From Opitutia bacterium (GTDB lineage: Bacteria > Verrucomicrobiota > Verrucomicrobiia > Opitutales > UBA953): 64,000 nucleotides of DNA. The notes under the pieces are model-generated. The model saw only the letters and a program-made list of their open reading frames with translations, did no database searches and was not told the DNA's origin. The DNA lies in the NCBI GenBank assembly GCA_003569245.1, contig BGOM01000007.1, positions 1-64,000 of the forward strand, given 5' to 3'. The position numbers and the translations under genes are program-made. Of this stretch, positions 1 to 8,443 are shown piece after piece (the stretch's first letter is position 1; the number at the start of each line of letters is the position of its first letter).

Positions 1-1
1 C

Positions 2-501
2 GGACGCGAACTGACGGTAGTCATCGTCGGGCTGGTTCTGGCTTGGCTTTCCAACCGGCGCAGGCCGAGTCAGCGGAGAAGGCGGGGCAGCCTGTCGTGG
101 CCTACCCTAAGAAGTTCAAGGTATTCGTGGTGCTTGGTTGGGGCGCGACTGCCGCCTTTGCCATCCTCGGTGGGTTGACTGCCAAGGATGGGGACATCAG
201 GAGTGTCTATGCGGTGGTCGGGCTCTTCACCGCTCTGGTCCTGCCGCTTCACCTGGAGGTATTCGGAGTCCCGCATCACGTGGGACGAAGCCTTCATCCA
301 CACCCGTTCCCCGTGGCGGAAGGCTCGCAAGATCCCCTTTTCCGCGGTCCGGTCGTGCGACTATTCGACATCCATGCAGTGTTATCGTATCCATACCTTC
401 GCTTATGGGACGATCTGGCTGTCTCCGTGGGCCCAAGGAACTCCCGAGCTCCTGGGCCGCGCTACCTTGCTCCCATCCGGGCTATCCGCCTGCAGGTATG
501 A
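2..501 (+). pseudogene. Frameshifted two-TM membrane protein, 5' end outside window
   Basis: No recognised family. Three frame segments together read as one protein. From base 2 comes a hydrophobic helix followed by NRRR. From about base 60 to 265, in another frame, comes a linker ending PKKFKVFVVLGW and two further hydrophobic stretches. From about 265 to 450, back in the first frame, comes a soluble stretch containing RITWDEAFIHTRSPWRKARK, which looks like a PH-like (bacterial PH) domain. Adding one C near base 54 and removing one G near 262 would join the segments. The true C-terminus cannot be fixed, because no frame stops convincingly before ruvA. The gene is either decayed or hit by G/C-run consensus errors. 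No function is assigned. Confidence 0.45.
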
Positions 502-536
502 CTCGTTTCTGACCAACTTTTCGCTTTTATCCCCTC

Positions 537-1140
537 ATGATCGTCTCCCTTCGCGGCAAACTCATCGAAGCCGGCGTCCTGCGCGTCGTCATCGAGTCCG
601 CCGGCGTGGGCTATGAGGTCAACGTGCCCGTCACCACGGCGGAACGTCTGCCCAAGCTCGGCGCCGAGGTCTTCCTGCTCATCCACCATGTCTTCCGCGA
701 GGACGGTCAGGCCCTCTACGGCTTTGCCGTGGCCGAGGAACGCGAGTTCTTCAAGTTGCTCGTGGAGAAGGTCTCGGGCGTCGGCCCGAAGATGGCGCTG
801 AACATCCTCAGCCGCCTCTCGCTGCCGATCCTGCGCGACGCGATCCTCCGCGGCGACGTGGCCCTGCTTTCGCAATGCCCCGGTGTCGGCAAGAAGACCG
901 CTGAACGCCTCGTCATGGAGCTGAAGGACAAGGTCGGCCTTGAAGGCTCCGCTCCGAGCGTGGCGGCCCTCGCGCCCCGCCGCGGCCCTCGCGCCGACGC
1001 CGGCCTCCGACGCCCTGGCCGCCCTCGTGGCCCTCGGTTTCAAGCCCGCCGACGCCGACAAGGGCGTCCGCACGGCCGTCGCCAAGCTCGGTCCCGGCGC
1101 CACCGCCGATCAGTTGGTGAAGGCGGCGCTGGGGCGCTGA
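537..1140 (+). CDS. ruvA: Holliday junction DNA helicase subunit RuvA, frame broken near 975-985
   Basis: RuvA tetramers bind Holliday junctions and load the RuvB motor for branch migration in recombinational repair. Residues 1-62 form the OB-fold domain I (starting MIVSLRGKLIEA). Two helix-hairpin-helix motifs follow in domain II, around VSGVGPKMALNIL and CPGVGKKTAERLV. The frame then runs into Arg-rich nonsense. The expected domain III (ASDALAALVALGFK to VKAALGR, stop at 1140) lies in the +1 frame. Deleting one C from the CCCC run near 975-980 joins them into a 200-residue protein, the normal RuvA length. A run-length error in the assembly is likelier than a true null. ruvB and ruvC are not in the window. 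Confidence 0.85.
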
Positions 1141-1148
1141 AGCGGAGT

Positions 1149-1369
1149 AGGTAGTGGCGGTTAGCGGTTGGCGGTTGGTTTGAACACAAAAGCAGCGCCG
1201 GCGTGGCAAAGTGCGACGCACCCCATTTCGGACCTTGTCTTTGCTGGTCGGGTGACTGGTTCAGCCAGGCAACTTGATTTACCGGGACTGCTGCCGGCAA
1301 CTCCGGCTGCCCCCTGTCGTCCGAGAGGTTTCACCCATCCGCCAACCGCTGACCGCTAACCGCCAACAC
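1149..1369. repeat. Inverted pair of GCGGTTAGCGGTTGGCGG-type repeats
   Basis: A roughly 25-base block (GTGGCGGTTAGCGGTTGGCGG) at about 1152-1175 is matched by its reverse complement (CCGCCAACCGCTGACCGC and onward) at about 1339-1366. The pair encloses about 160 bases with no convincing gene. The same block recurs between genes at 29.54, 35.10, 41.28, 41.42 and 44.30 kb. It therefore belongs to a dispersed family and is not a local hairpin terminator. Confidence 0.6.
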
Positions 1370-1396
1370 CTTCAGCGGGTAGGGTCGGGACCGCTC

Positions 1397-1735
1397 TCAG
1401 GCCTCGCTCCAGTTGAATTTCGTGAAGAACCAGAGGCAGATCAGCCCTAGGAGCAGGACGCAGACGAAGACGAACGTGCTTCCGACGGATCGGAGGACCG
1501 TCGGCATCACGCCGCCCTTGGCTTTTGTCCGCGCGCACAGCCACGCGTTCAGCACGAACGCCAGGAGCGTCGCCGGCGGCACGATGAGACAGAGGTAGAA
1601 GAGGACCTTGGGTGCTTGGTAGAAGACCGAAAGTTCCCCCTCCGGGTTGAGGAGACCCCTTATCTTGGCGGCGAGGGCCACCACGAGCAGGATCGGCGAC
1701 GCGATATTGATGCCCAGCCATAGGCGTACGCTCAT
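1397..1735 (-). CDS. Small three-TM membrane protein, function unknown
   Basis: The product is 112 residues with three hydrophobic segments at about 4-24, 43-66 and 84-104, separated by short charged loops (KIRGLLNPEGE; RTKAKGG). It ends in a short, mildly acidic tail. The ATG is the first in frame. I do not recognise a family. It stands alone between the repeat-bearing gap after ruvA and the dap genes, transcribed in the same direction as dapAB but about 145 bases beyond the end of dapB. The membrane-protein character is clear; the function is not. Confidence 0.6.
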   Translation of the reverse strand: MSVRLWLGINIASPILLVVALAAKIRGLLNPEGELSVFYQAPKVLFYLCLIVPPATLLAFVLNAWLCARTKAKGGVMPTVLRSVGSTFVFVCVLLLGLICLWFFTKFNWSEA

Positions 1736-1879
1736 CGGTCTAAGGCCGTCTCCGGACCTGCGGGATGCTCATCTTGCGGGGCAGGCATGCATCACACAAT
1801 CGGGCGAAGCCCATGATGACAATCACCCTATCGCCGGAACTATCGGAGGCGTTCTCTACCAACCGCTTCTACCTTGCGC

Positions 1880-2623
1880 TCACTTCAACCCCAGCACGTC
1901 TTCCATGCCGTACAGGCCGGCGGGCTGGCTGCGGAGCCAGCGGGCGGCGCGGACGGCGCCCCGCGCGAAGATCTCGCGGTTCGAGGCCTTGTGCGTGAGT
2001 TCGAGGCGTTCGCCTTCGGCGGCGAAGAGGACGGTGTGGTCGCCCACGACGTCGCCGCCGCGGATGGCGTGCACGCCGATCTCGTTCAGCGGGCGTTCGC
2101 CGACGAGGCCGTCGCGGCCGTGCTTCAAGGCTTCCTTGGCGAGTTTCCGCTCCTCCAGCAAGATCTTGAGGAGCGTCTCGGCGGTGCCGGAGGGCGCGTC
2201 CTTCTTGAGGCGGTGGTGCATCTCGAGCACTTCCACGTCCCAGCGGCCGGCGTCGGCGAGCGAGCGGGCGGCCTGGCGGACGAGCGCGTTGAGGAGCGTG
2301 ACGCCGACGGAGTAATTGCCGGCCCAGACGACCGGGAGGCCCTTGATCGCGGCGTTGATGGCGGCCTTCTCCTCGGCGGTGTGGCCGGTGGTGCCGATCA
2401 CCAGCGGCTTCTTGTGCTGGGCGCAGAGCTGCGCGACGGCGAGGGTCGCGGAGTGGAAGGAGAAGTCGATGACCACGTCCGCGGCGCCGAGGTGCGCGGC
2501 GAGGTTGTCGCCCTGGTCCACGCCGGCGGCGATGACGGCCTGCTCGGAGGCGGCCACGTGGGCGATGGCGAGGCCCATGCGGCCCTTGGCGCCGTTGAGG
2601 AGGATGCGGATCGGCTGGCTCAT
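1880..2623 (-). CDS. dapB: 4-hydroxy-tetrahydrodipicolinate reductase
   Basis: DapB reduces 4-hydroxy-tetrahydrodipicolinate to tetrahydrodipicolinate with NAD(P)H, in the diaminopimelate/lysine pathway that also supplies peptidoglycan. The 247-residue product carries the Rossmann signature GAKGRMG (11-17), the GTTG loop (77-80) and the substrate/catalytic block EMHHRLKKDAPSGTA (134-148, with the two His and a Lys). Its ATG overlaps the dapA stop codon in an ATGA arrangement, so the two are probably translationally coupled. The reading frame stays open upstream inside dapA, but only this start gives a normal-length DapB. The length matches the family. Confidence 0.96.
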   Translation of the reverse strand: MSQPIRILLNGAKGRMGLAIAHVAASEQAVIAAGVDQGDNLAAHLGAADVVIDFSFHSATLAVAQLCAQHKKPLVIGTTGHTAEEKAAINAAIKGLPVVWAGNYSVGVTLLNALVRQAARSLADAGRWDVEVLEMHHRLKKDAPSGTAETLLKILLEERKLAKEALKHGRDGLVGERPLNEIGVHAIRGGDVVGDHTVLFAAEGERLELTHKASNREIFARGAVRAARWLRSQPAGLYGMEDVLGLK

Positions 2624-3552
2624 CGGAGGGAGGCGAGGGTGGCGTCGGCGACCTGCTCGACGAGGAGGCGGTTGGCCGCGGACATCTCGCAGAGGGGCAG
2701 GCGGACTTCGTCCGAACGGATGATGCCGGCGCGCATCATGCAATGCTTCACGGGCACCGGGTTGGGTTCGACGAAGAGGGTCTTGAAGAGGTCGGCGAGC
2801 TGGTCGTGCAGGACCTTCGCTTCGGCGAATTGTTTCGTGCGCGCGAGCTTCGCGAGCCTGGCCACCGGACCCGGGATCAGGTTTGAGGCGACCGAGATGA
2901 TGCCTTGGGCGCCGACTTCGGCGAAGGGCAGGGTGAGCGAGTCGTCGCCGCTGAGGACGATGAACTCGGGGTCGGCTTCGCGCACGAGGCGCGCGGCCTT
3001 GTCGACCTGGCCGCCGGCTTCCTTCATGCCGATGATGTTCGGGTACTTCTGCCGGAGGCGGAGGGTCGTCTCGACGGTGATCTCGATGCCGCAACGGCCG
3101 GGGATCGAGTAGAGGATGATGGGCTTCGCGGTGGACTCGGCGAGGAGCGCGAAATGCCGGAACAGGCCTTCCTGGCTGGGCTTGTTATAATAGGGCGCGA
3201 CCAGCAGGAAGGCGTCGGCGCCGGCTTCGTCGGCCCGCTTCGTCAGGTCGAGGGCCTCGGTCGTGGCATTGGAACCCGTGCCGGCCATGACCGGGACGCG
3301 ACCGGCGGCGAATTCGACCGTCCGGCGGATGACTTCGATGTGCTCGTCGTAATCCAGGGTGGGGGACTCGCCGGTGGTGCCCACGGCGACCAGGCCGTCG
3401 ATGCCGTCCTTGATCTGGAATTCGACCAGCTTCTTCAGGTCATCCCAGGCCACGGCACCGTTCAGGAACGGGGTGACCAAGGCCGTGTGGGCTCCCACGA
3501 AAGCGCGGGGGCCGAAGGGGCGGCGGGAAGGGCTGGAACCGGTCGAGGACAT
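2620..3552 (-). CDS. dapA: 4-hydroxy-tetrahydrodipicolinate synthase
   Basis: This cytoplasmic class I aldolase-type TIM barrel condenses pyruvate with aspartate semialdehyde, the committed step of lysine/DAP synthesis. Visible motifs are GTTGE (58-62), the catalytic Tyr in LYSIPGR (Y148) and the Schiff-base Lys in GMKEAGG (K177). The protein has 310 residues. It carries about 15 extra N-terminal residues (STGSSPSRRPFGPRA) before the usual barrel start, so an internal start is possible, though no better ATG is seen. It is the first gene of a two-gene operon with dapB. Confidence 0.96.
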   Translation of the reverse strand: MSSTGSSPSRRPFGPRAFVGAHTALVTPFLNGAVAWDDLKKLVEFQIKDGIDGLVAVGTTGESPTLDYDEHIEVIRRTVEFAAGRVPVMAGTGSNATTEALDLTKRADEAGADAFLLVAPYYNKPSQEGLFRHFALLAESTAKPIILYSIPGRCGIEITVETTLRLRQKYPNIIGMKEAGGQVDKAARLVREADPEFIVLSGDDSLTLPFAEVGAQGIISVASNLIPGPVARLAKLARTKQFAEAKVLHDQLADLFKTLFVEPNPVPVKHCMMRAGIIRSDEVRLPLCEMSAANRLLVEQVADATLASLR

Positions 3553-3635
3553 TGGGCGGGAAGGGACCCCCGAACCAACCGCCCCCGACCCAAAGAGACA
3601 AACCCAAAAACCCCGGCGGGCAGGCCGAAGCCGGC

Positions 3636-4694
3636 CTAGGGGGCCGGACCGCTGAGGATTCGGTTGTTTTCGGTGTCGGTGATGTACAGGCGACCGTCGG
3701 GTCCGATGCGGGCGCCGTGCGGCCGGTTGAGCTGCGTCGAGGCCCAGTCCGCGCCGACCGCGGAGCCTTTCCTGCCATTGCCGGCGATGGTGCGGATGGT
3801 CTGCTTGGCCGGGTCGAAGAGGCGCAGGCAGTGGTTCTCGGTGTCGAGGATCAGGACGTTGCCCTTCGCGTCCATTGTGACGTATTTCGGTTTGTTCATC
3901 CGGGCGGCTGCCGCGGGACCATCCGTCGCCGGCCCGGTCCGGCCGGCTTTGTTCACGACCACGCTGACCTTGCCGTCCTTGATGGCGAGGAGCGCGTCGT
4001 TGGCGATCAGCAGGGCGTACAGGGTGCCGTCTTGGGCCAAGCAGGCGCTCCGGACGTAGCCCAGCGGTGCTTCGAGCGCGGTGGCGCCGTCGACCGGAAG
4101 CCCTGGCTCGCCGCTACCCGCGAGAGTCGTGATCACGCGGGTGCCGAGGTCGATCCGGCGTACCCGGTGATTGCCGAGATCGGCGACGAGCAGGAACTTG
4201 CCGGATGGGTCGAGCGCGACGCCGGTCGGGATGTTGAGCCGCGCCTGGTCGGCGGGTCCGCCATCGCCGCTGAAGCCGGCGCGTCCGGTGCCGGCGAAGA
4301 GGGTGGCCTGCCGGGTCGCCGGATCGAGCCGAACGATACGATGCTGGGAGCTGTCCGTGACGTAGATCGACCCATCGGGAGCGATGGCGATGTCCGTCAG
4401 ACTATTGTACACGGCGGGCGCCAGGTCCAAGGGCTTGGCCGGCTCCGGTGGCCGCTGTCCTTTGGGCGCGCTGTCCCAGCGGAGCCCGGACACGATTTCG
4501 ACTTTCCCGCCGGCAAGCTTGAAGACGCGATTGGTGAAGAGGGACTCCACCCCGTAGACGTCGCCCCGCGCGTCGAAGGCGACGTTGTGCGGCTGGCGCA
4601 AGGCCTCGTCCGTGAGGACCTTGATCGGCTCGGTGGCGGCGAGGGTGGCGCCAGTCATGACCAGCAGGCCGGACAGGGAACGAAGCAGGCTCAC
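3636..4694 (-). CDS. Secreted NHL-repeat beta-propeller protein (copy 1)
   Basis: The product is 352 residues starting at GTG, with a signal peptide ending near AATEP. It consists of NHL/SMP-30-like blades, seen as repeated G-x-(I/L)-Y-V-x-D and N-H-x-(I/V/L)-R-x-(F/I)-D motifs (for example YVTDSSQHRIVRLD and LILDTENHCLRLFD). Such propellers are exported, non-enzymatic or ligand-binding scaffolds in this phylum. A paralogue lies 49 bases upstream on the same strand. The C-terminal quarters are almost identical in DNA (about 3710-3893 against 4816-4999), while the N-terminal parts have diverged. The partner or substrate is unknown. Confidence 0.85.
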   Translation of the reverse strand: MSLLRSLSGLLVMTGATLAATEPIKVLTDEALRQPHNVAFDARGDVYGVESLFTNRVFKLAGGKVEIVSGLRWDSAPKGQRPPEPAKPLDLAPAVYNSLTDIAIAPDGSIYVTDSSQHRIVRLDPATRQATLFAGTGRAGFSGDGGPADQARLNIPTGVALDPSGKFLLVADLGNHRVRRIDLGTRVITTLAGSGEPGLPVDGATALEAPLGYVRSACLAQDGTLYALLIANDALLAIKDGKVSVVVNKAGRTGPATDGPAAAARMNKPKYVTMDAKGNVLILDTENHCLRLFDPAKQTIRTIAGNGRKGSAVGADWASTQLNRPHGARIGPDGRLYITDTENNRILSGPAP

Positions 4695-4743
4695 GCCCGG
4701 AGTTCAGCCGCCGCGGCGGAGACTGGCAAGCGCCGACGTCCGC

Positions 4744-5796
4744 TCAAGGGGCCGGGCCGACGAGGATTCGGTTGTTGTAGGTGTCCGTCACGTAGAGACG
4801 GCCATCCGGACCGATGCGCGCGCCGTGCGGCCGGTTGAGCTGCGTCGAGGCCCAGTCCGCGCCGACCGCGGCGCCTTTCCTGCCATTGCCGGCGATGGTG
4901 CGGATGGTCTGCTTGGCCGGGTCGAAGAGGCGCAGGCAGTGGTTCTCGGTGTCGAGGATCAGGACGTTGCCCTTCGCGTCCATCGTGACGTATTTCGGAC
5001 CGAGCATCGTGGCCGTGGCCGCGGGACCGTCGCTCGCGGGACCCGGCTTGCCGGCCTTGTTCACGACCACGGTGACCTTGCCCTCCTTGATCGCGGCGAG
5101 CGCGTTGCCGCCGCGGAGCAGCACGTAGAGCGTACCGTCCCGGGCCACGCAGGCCGCGCGGGCGTCGCCCATCGGCGCGGCGAGCGCGTCGTCGCCATCC
5201 TTGGGGAGGCCCTTCCGGCCGTTGCCGGCGATCGTGGTGATCACCTTGGTCGCGAGGTCGATCCGGCGGACACGTTGGTTGACGAGGTCCGCGATGACCA
5301 TGGCTTTGCCGGAAGGATCGATCACGCCGCACATCGGGATGTTGAGCTGCGCCTGGTCGGCGGGCCCGCCGTCGCCGGCGAAGCCGGCCTTGCCCGTGCC
5401 GGCGAAGACCGTCGCGGCGTGGGTCCTGGGGTCGAGGCGGATGATGCGGTGCTGGAAACTGTCGGCCGCATAGATCGAGCCGTCCGGGCCGACGGCGATG
5501 TCGTGCATGCCGTCGTACACGGCCGGCGCCAGGTCGAGCCGCTTGGCCGGCGCGGGGGGCAACTTGCCCTTGGGCGCGCTATCCCAGCGGACTCCGGAGA
5601 CGTACTCGATCCGGCCGGCGTGCAGCTTGAAGATCCGATTGGCGGGCTGGAATTCCACCCCGTAAGCGTCGCCGTGCGCGTCGAAGGCCAGGCTGAAGGG
5701 TTCGTGGAGGTCGTCGGCGCCCGGGACCTTGATCACCTCGATGGCGGCGGGGGCGGCGGTCGCGGCGAGGAGCAGGCAGAGCAACGAGCGAAGCAT
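4744..5796 (-). CDS. Secreted NHL-repeat beta-propeller protein (copy 2)
   Basis: This 350-residue paralogue of the downstream gene has the same architecture: an N-terminal signal peptide (LLCLLLAATAAPAAIEV), then blades with motifs such as IYAADSFQHRIIRLD and NQRVRRIDLAT. The ATG is preceded by CCCTACCC rather than a Shine-Dalgarno sequence, a pattern shared with several other genes here. The two genes form a head-to-tail duplication on the minus strand. The near-identical 3' block shared with copy 1 suggests a fairly recent duplication or ongoing gene conversion. Export to the periplasm is likely; the role is unknown. Confidence 0.85.
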   Translation of the reverse strand: MLRSLLCLLLAATAAPAAIEVIKVPGADDLHEPFSLAFDAHGDAYGVEFQPANRIFKLHAGRIEYVSGVRWDSAPKGKLPPAPAKRLDLAPAVYDGMHDIAVGPDGSIYAADSFQHRIIRLDPRTHAATVFAGTGKAGFAGDGGPADQAQLNIPMCGVIDPSGKAMVIADLVNQRVRRIDLATKVITTIAGNGRKGLPKDGDDALAAPMGDARAACVARDGTLYVLLRGGNALAAIKEGKVTVVVNKAGKPGPASDGPAATATMLGPKYVTMDAKGNVLILDTENHCLRLFDPAKQTIRTIAGNGRKGAAVGADWASTQLNRPHGARIGPDGRLYVTDTYNNRILVGPAP

Positions 5797-5871
5797 GCCG
5801 AAGGGTAGGGCGCCCCGTCCTGCGGTTCAAGCCCGGCCCGTCGCAGATTGGGTTCGACCGTCCGAAGGGGG

Positions 5872-7005
5872 ATGGACACGATGCCGCCGTCCCCCATGGC
5901 CGCCGTCCCTCCGCTCTTCGCCGACCTTTTCGCCCTCGCCGTCGCGCATGCCGCGAGCGACCTCCACCTCAAGGTCGGCCGCCCCGCGCTGGTCCGCGTA
6001 GCCGGTCAGCTCGTGGAGACGGAGATGCCGCCCCTCACCGTGGCCCAGCTCACGGACTTCCTCGAGGCCACGCTCCCCGCGCCCTTCCGGGCGCGCTGGC
6101 TTGCCGACCATCAGGTCGACTACTCCCTGGACCTCGGGGCCTCCGGTCACGGGCGTTACCGCGTCAACGCCTACGTGCAACGCGGTCAGCCGGCCCTGGC
6201 CCTGCGTCTGGTCAAGACCCGTCCGCCTGATTTCGCCGCGCTCAACCTCGACCCCGACGCGATGGGCGCCCTGCTCGCCGCCGACCAAGGGCTGGTCCTT
6301 GTCTGCGGGCCGACCGGTTCGGGCAAGAGTTCCACCCTGGCCGCGATGATGCGTCATCTCAACGAGACGACCACCCTGCATGTGATCACGTTGGAGGACC
6401 CGGTGGAGTACCTCTTCACCGACGCCAAGTGCAGTTTCAGCCAGCGCGAGGTCGGCATCGACGTGGTCGACTTCCCCGCCGGCCTCAAGGCCGCCCTGCG
6501 CCAGGATCCGGATGTGATCCTCGTGGGCGAGATGCGGGATCGCGAAACCTTCGAGACCGCCGTGCACGCTTCCGAGACGGGGCATCTCGTGCTCTCGACC
6601 CTGCACGCCGGCTCCGCGCAGCAGGCGGTGCAACGCCTGTTCGAATTCTACCCGCCCGAGCAGCTCAACCTCGCCCGGCGCGCGATCGCCTCCGTGCTGC
6701 GCGCCGTGGTGGTCCAGACGCTCGTGCCCCGCGCCGACGGAGCGGGCGTCCTGCCCGCCTGCGAGGTCTTCGTCGTGGATCCGCTGGCCCGCCGCATGCT
6801 GGCCGACGGTAGTTTCGAGCGGATCCCGGAACTGGTCGAAGCCGGCGGGGACGTCGGCTCGCGTTCCCTCAACAAGGACCTCACCCGCCTGATCCGGGCG
6901 GGCCTCGTCACCAAGGAGACCGGCCTCCGGGTCTCGGCGAACCCGAAGGGTTTGGAGATGAACCTGTCCGGGATCAGTTTCGCCGCCTCGCGCATCGTCT
7001 CGTGA
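5872..7005 (+). CDS. pilT: PilT-type twitching motility ATPase
   Basis: Hexameric PilT/PilU ATPases power type IV pilus retraction at the cytoplasmic base of the machine. The 377-residue product shows the full motif set: Walker A GPTGSGKS (146-153), Asp box ITLEDPVEY (172-180), Walker B DPDVILVGEMRD (212-223) and His box HASETGHLVLSTLH (232-245). An earlier TTG is in frame, but the ATG at 5872 has an AAGGGGG ribosome-binding site directly upstream. PilT and PilU cannot be told apart with certainty from this reading. No other pilus gene is nearby. The stop codon overlaps the start of the following hydrolase gene. Confidence 0.92.
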   Translation: MDTMPPSPMAAVPPLFADLFALAVAHAASDLHLKVGRPALVRVAGQLVETEMPPLTVAQLTDFLEATLPAPFRARWLADHQVDYSLDLGASGHGRYRVNAYVQRGQPALALRLVKTRPPDFAALNLDPDAMGALLAADQGLVLVCGPTGSGKSSTLAAMMRHLNETTTLHVITLEDPVEYLFTDAKCSFSQREVGIDVVDFPAGLKAALRQDPDVILVGEMRDRETFETAVHASETGHLVLSTLHAGSAQQAVQRLFEFYPPEQLNLARRAIASVLRAVVVQTLVPRADGAGVLPACEVFVVDPLARRMLADGSFERIPELVEAGGDVGSRSLNKDLTRLIRAGLVTKETGLRVSANPKGLEMNLSGISFAASRIVS

Positions 7006-7775
7006 GCCTGCCGCTGACGTTGGCCGTGCGCGAGCTGGGCGGAGCGGGTGCCCCGTTGGTCGTGCTCCACGGTCTCCTCGGGTCCGCCCGCAACTGGCAG
7101 TCCGCGGGCGTGGCCCTGGCCGCGCGCGGTCACCGGGTGCTGGCGCCCGACCTGCGCAATCATGGCGTCTCCCCCTGGGGCGACGATTGTTCCTACGCCG
7201 CGCTCGCCGGCGATGTCGTGGCCTGCCTCGAGCGGCTCGCGCTCGGCCCCGTCCACCTGGTCGGCCATAGCATGGGGGGCAAGGCTGCCATGCGGCTCGC
7301 GGTGGATCGCCCTGATCTCGTCGCCCGGCTCACCATCGTGGATATCGCCCCGCGCGCCTACGCCGACCGGGTGCGCGTCGAGTTCGCCGCGATGAGCGCG
7401 CTCGATCTCGCCGCCGTGACCTCGCGCAAGGACGCGGAGGCCCGGCTGACCGCGCAGGTCCCCGAGTGGGGGATGCGGCAGTTCATCCTCACGAACCTCG
7501 GCCAGGACGCCGAGGGGCGTTGGCGTTGGACGGTCAACCGCGCCGCGTTGACCGCGGCCTTGCCGGAGATCCTGGGCAACCCCTTGGCGCCGGGCGAGGT
7601 CTTCGCCGGGCCGACCCGCTTCATCCGCGGCGGGAAATCGGATTACGTGCGCGATGAGGATGTCGCGACGATCCGTGCGCATTTTCCGACGGCCGACCTG
7701 GTGACGTTGCCGGAGAGCGGGCATAACCCGCACTTCGACGCGCGGGCGGGTTTCGTGGACGCGGTGACGGCCTAA
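7002..7775 (+). CDS. Alpha/beta-fold hydrolase, YbfF-like esterase
   Basis: The protein has 257 residues and begins at GTG, overlapping the pilT stop (GTGA), so the two are probably co-translated. The family pattern is clear: oxyanion-side HGLLGSARNW (23-32), nucleophile elbow GHSMGG (S90), and a catalytic His in SGHNPH (H241). The N-terminal DLRNHGVSPW is typical of the YbfF/ABHD11-like cytoplasmic esterases. There is no signal peptide. The substrate is unknown, and the link with pilT may be only positional. The stop codon overlaps that of the convergent minus-strand gene. Confidence 0.88.
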   Translation: MSLPLTLAVRELGGAGAPLVVLHGLLGSARNWQSAGVALAARGHRVLAPDLRNHGVSPWGDDCSYAALAGDVVACLERLALGPVHLVGHSMGGKAAMRLAVDRPDLVARLTIVDIAPRAYADRVRVEFAAMSALDLAAVTSRKDAEARLTAQVPEWGMRQFILTNLGQDAEGRWRWTVNRAALTAALPEILGNPLAPGEVFAGPTRFIRGGKSDYVRDEDVATIRAHFPTADLVTLPESGHNPHFDARAGFVDAVTA

Positions 7776-8443
7776 GGCTTCCGTTTGCGATCCAGCCATT
7801 CGCCGAGGCGGTTCAGCCCGAGGGCGAACCAGACCAGCAGCATGCCGATCGCCGTCGCGATCGCGGGGAGGACGAAGTCGCCGATGCCGGGCTCGAGCCA
7901 CCAAGGCAGTTCTCGCCGGGGTTCACGGGCGCCGAGCTGGATCAGGGGCGACTCGTCTCCGCCGATGAGCATGACCCAGCGTGCTTCCGCGGCCGGCTGG
8001 CGGCGGTCATCGAGCCAGAGGAGCACCGTGTGCGGGCTTTTCTCCGGCGCGAGCAACGTGAACCGGGCGGGCGGGTCGTCCCAGCGCCAGGTCGCCTGCA
8101 GGAGGCGGTAGCGGCGGGCCAGCTCCTCCGGGGTGTGGTTGAGCGGGGCGGCCGGGTCCAGGCGGTCGCTCGTCCCGAAGCTCGGGGTCGGCGCGACCTC
8201 GCTCCAGGGCCGGGTCTCCTTGCCATCGTTCAGGAGCAGCAACTCCTTGGCCTCGCGGGCGAGATCCGCGCGGTCCTTGATGAGGAAATTCGCCTCGGCG
8301 TCCACGGTCACGGTGAGGCTGACCTCACCGGAGGCCGGGATGGTCAGCTTCGCCAGCAACCACTCGCCGTTATGGGCGGACGCAAACAGGGGGAGCAAAG
8401 ATGCTCCCCCTAGCAGGCAGGCTGAACGCAGGCCGCGGATCAC
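7772..8443 (-). CDS. Secreted protein with C-terminal membrane anchor, unknown family
   Basis: The product is 223 residues starting at GTG, which overlaps the stop of the upstream propeller gene (GTGA), so the pair is probably coupled. It has an N-terminal signal sequence (RSACLLGGASLLPLFASA), then an exported domain of about 165 residues rich in beta-type sequence (LTVTVDAEANFLIKD) with a Trp-rich patch. A single TM helix follows at about 190-210, then a basic tail. This is the layout of a periplasmic domain held by a C-terminal anchor. I do not recognise a family. The signal-peptide codons contain a perfect 8-bp hairpin (8389-8410). Confidence 0.75.
   Translation of the reverse strand: MIRGLRSACLLGGASLLPLFASAHNGEWLLAKLTIPASGEVSLTVTVDAEANFLIKDRADLAREAKELLLLNDGKETRPWSEVAPTPSFGTSDRLDPAAPLNHTPEELARRYRLLQATWRWDDPPARFTLLAPEKSPHTVLLWLDDRRQPAAEARWVMLIGGDESPLIQLGAREPRRELPWWLEPGIGDFVLPAIATAIGMLLVWFALGLNRLGEWLDRKRKP

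Noticed and set aside
3600-3640. Possible terminator of the first propeller gene
   Set aside because: On the minus strand a short CCGGC/GCCGG stem with a 12-base loop precedes TTTTT, but the stem is only 5 bp and alternative pairings compete, so it is not listed as a feature.
1874-4838. Plus-strand frames opposite dapB, dapA and the first propeller
   Set aside because: They run through both dap genes in antisense and show no recognisable domain or start context.
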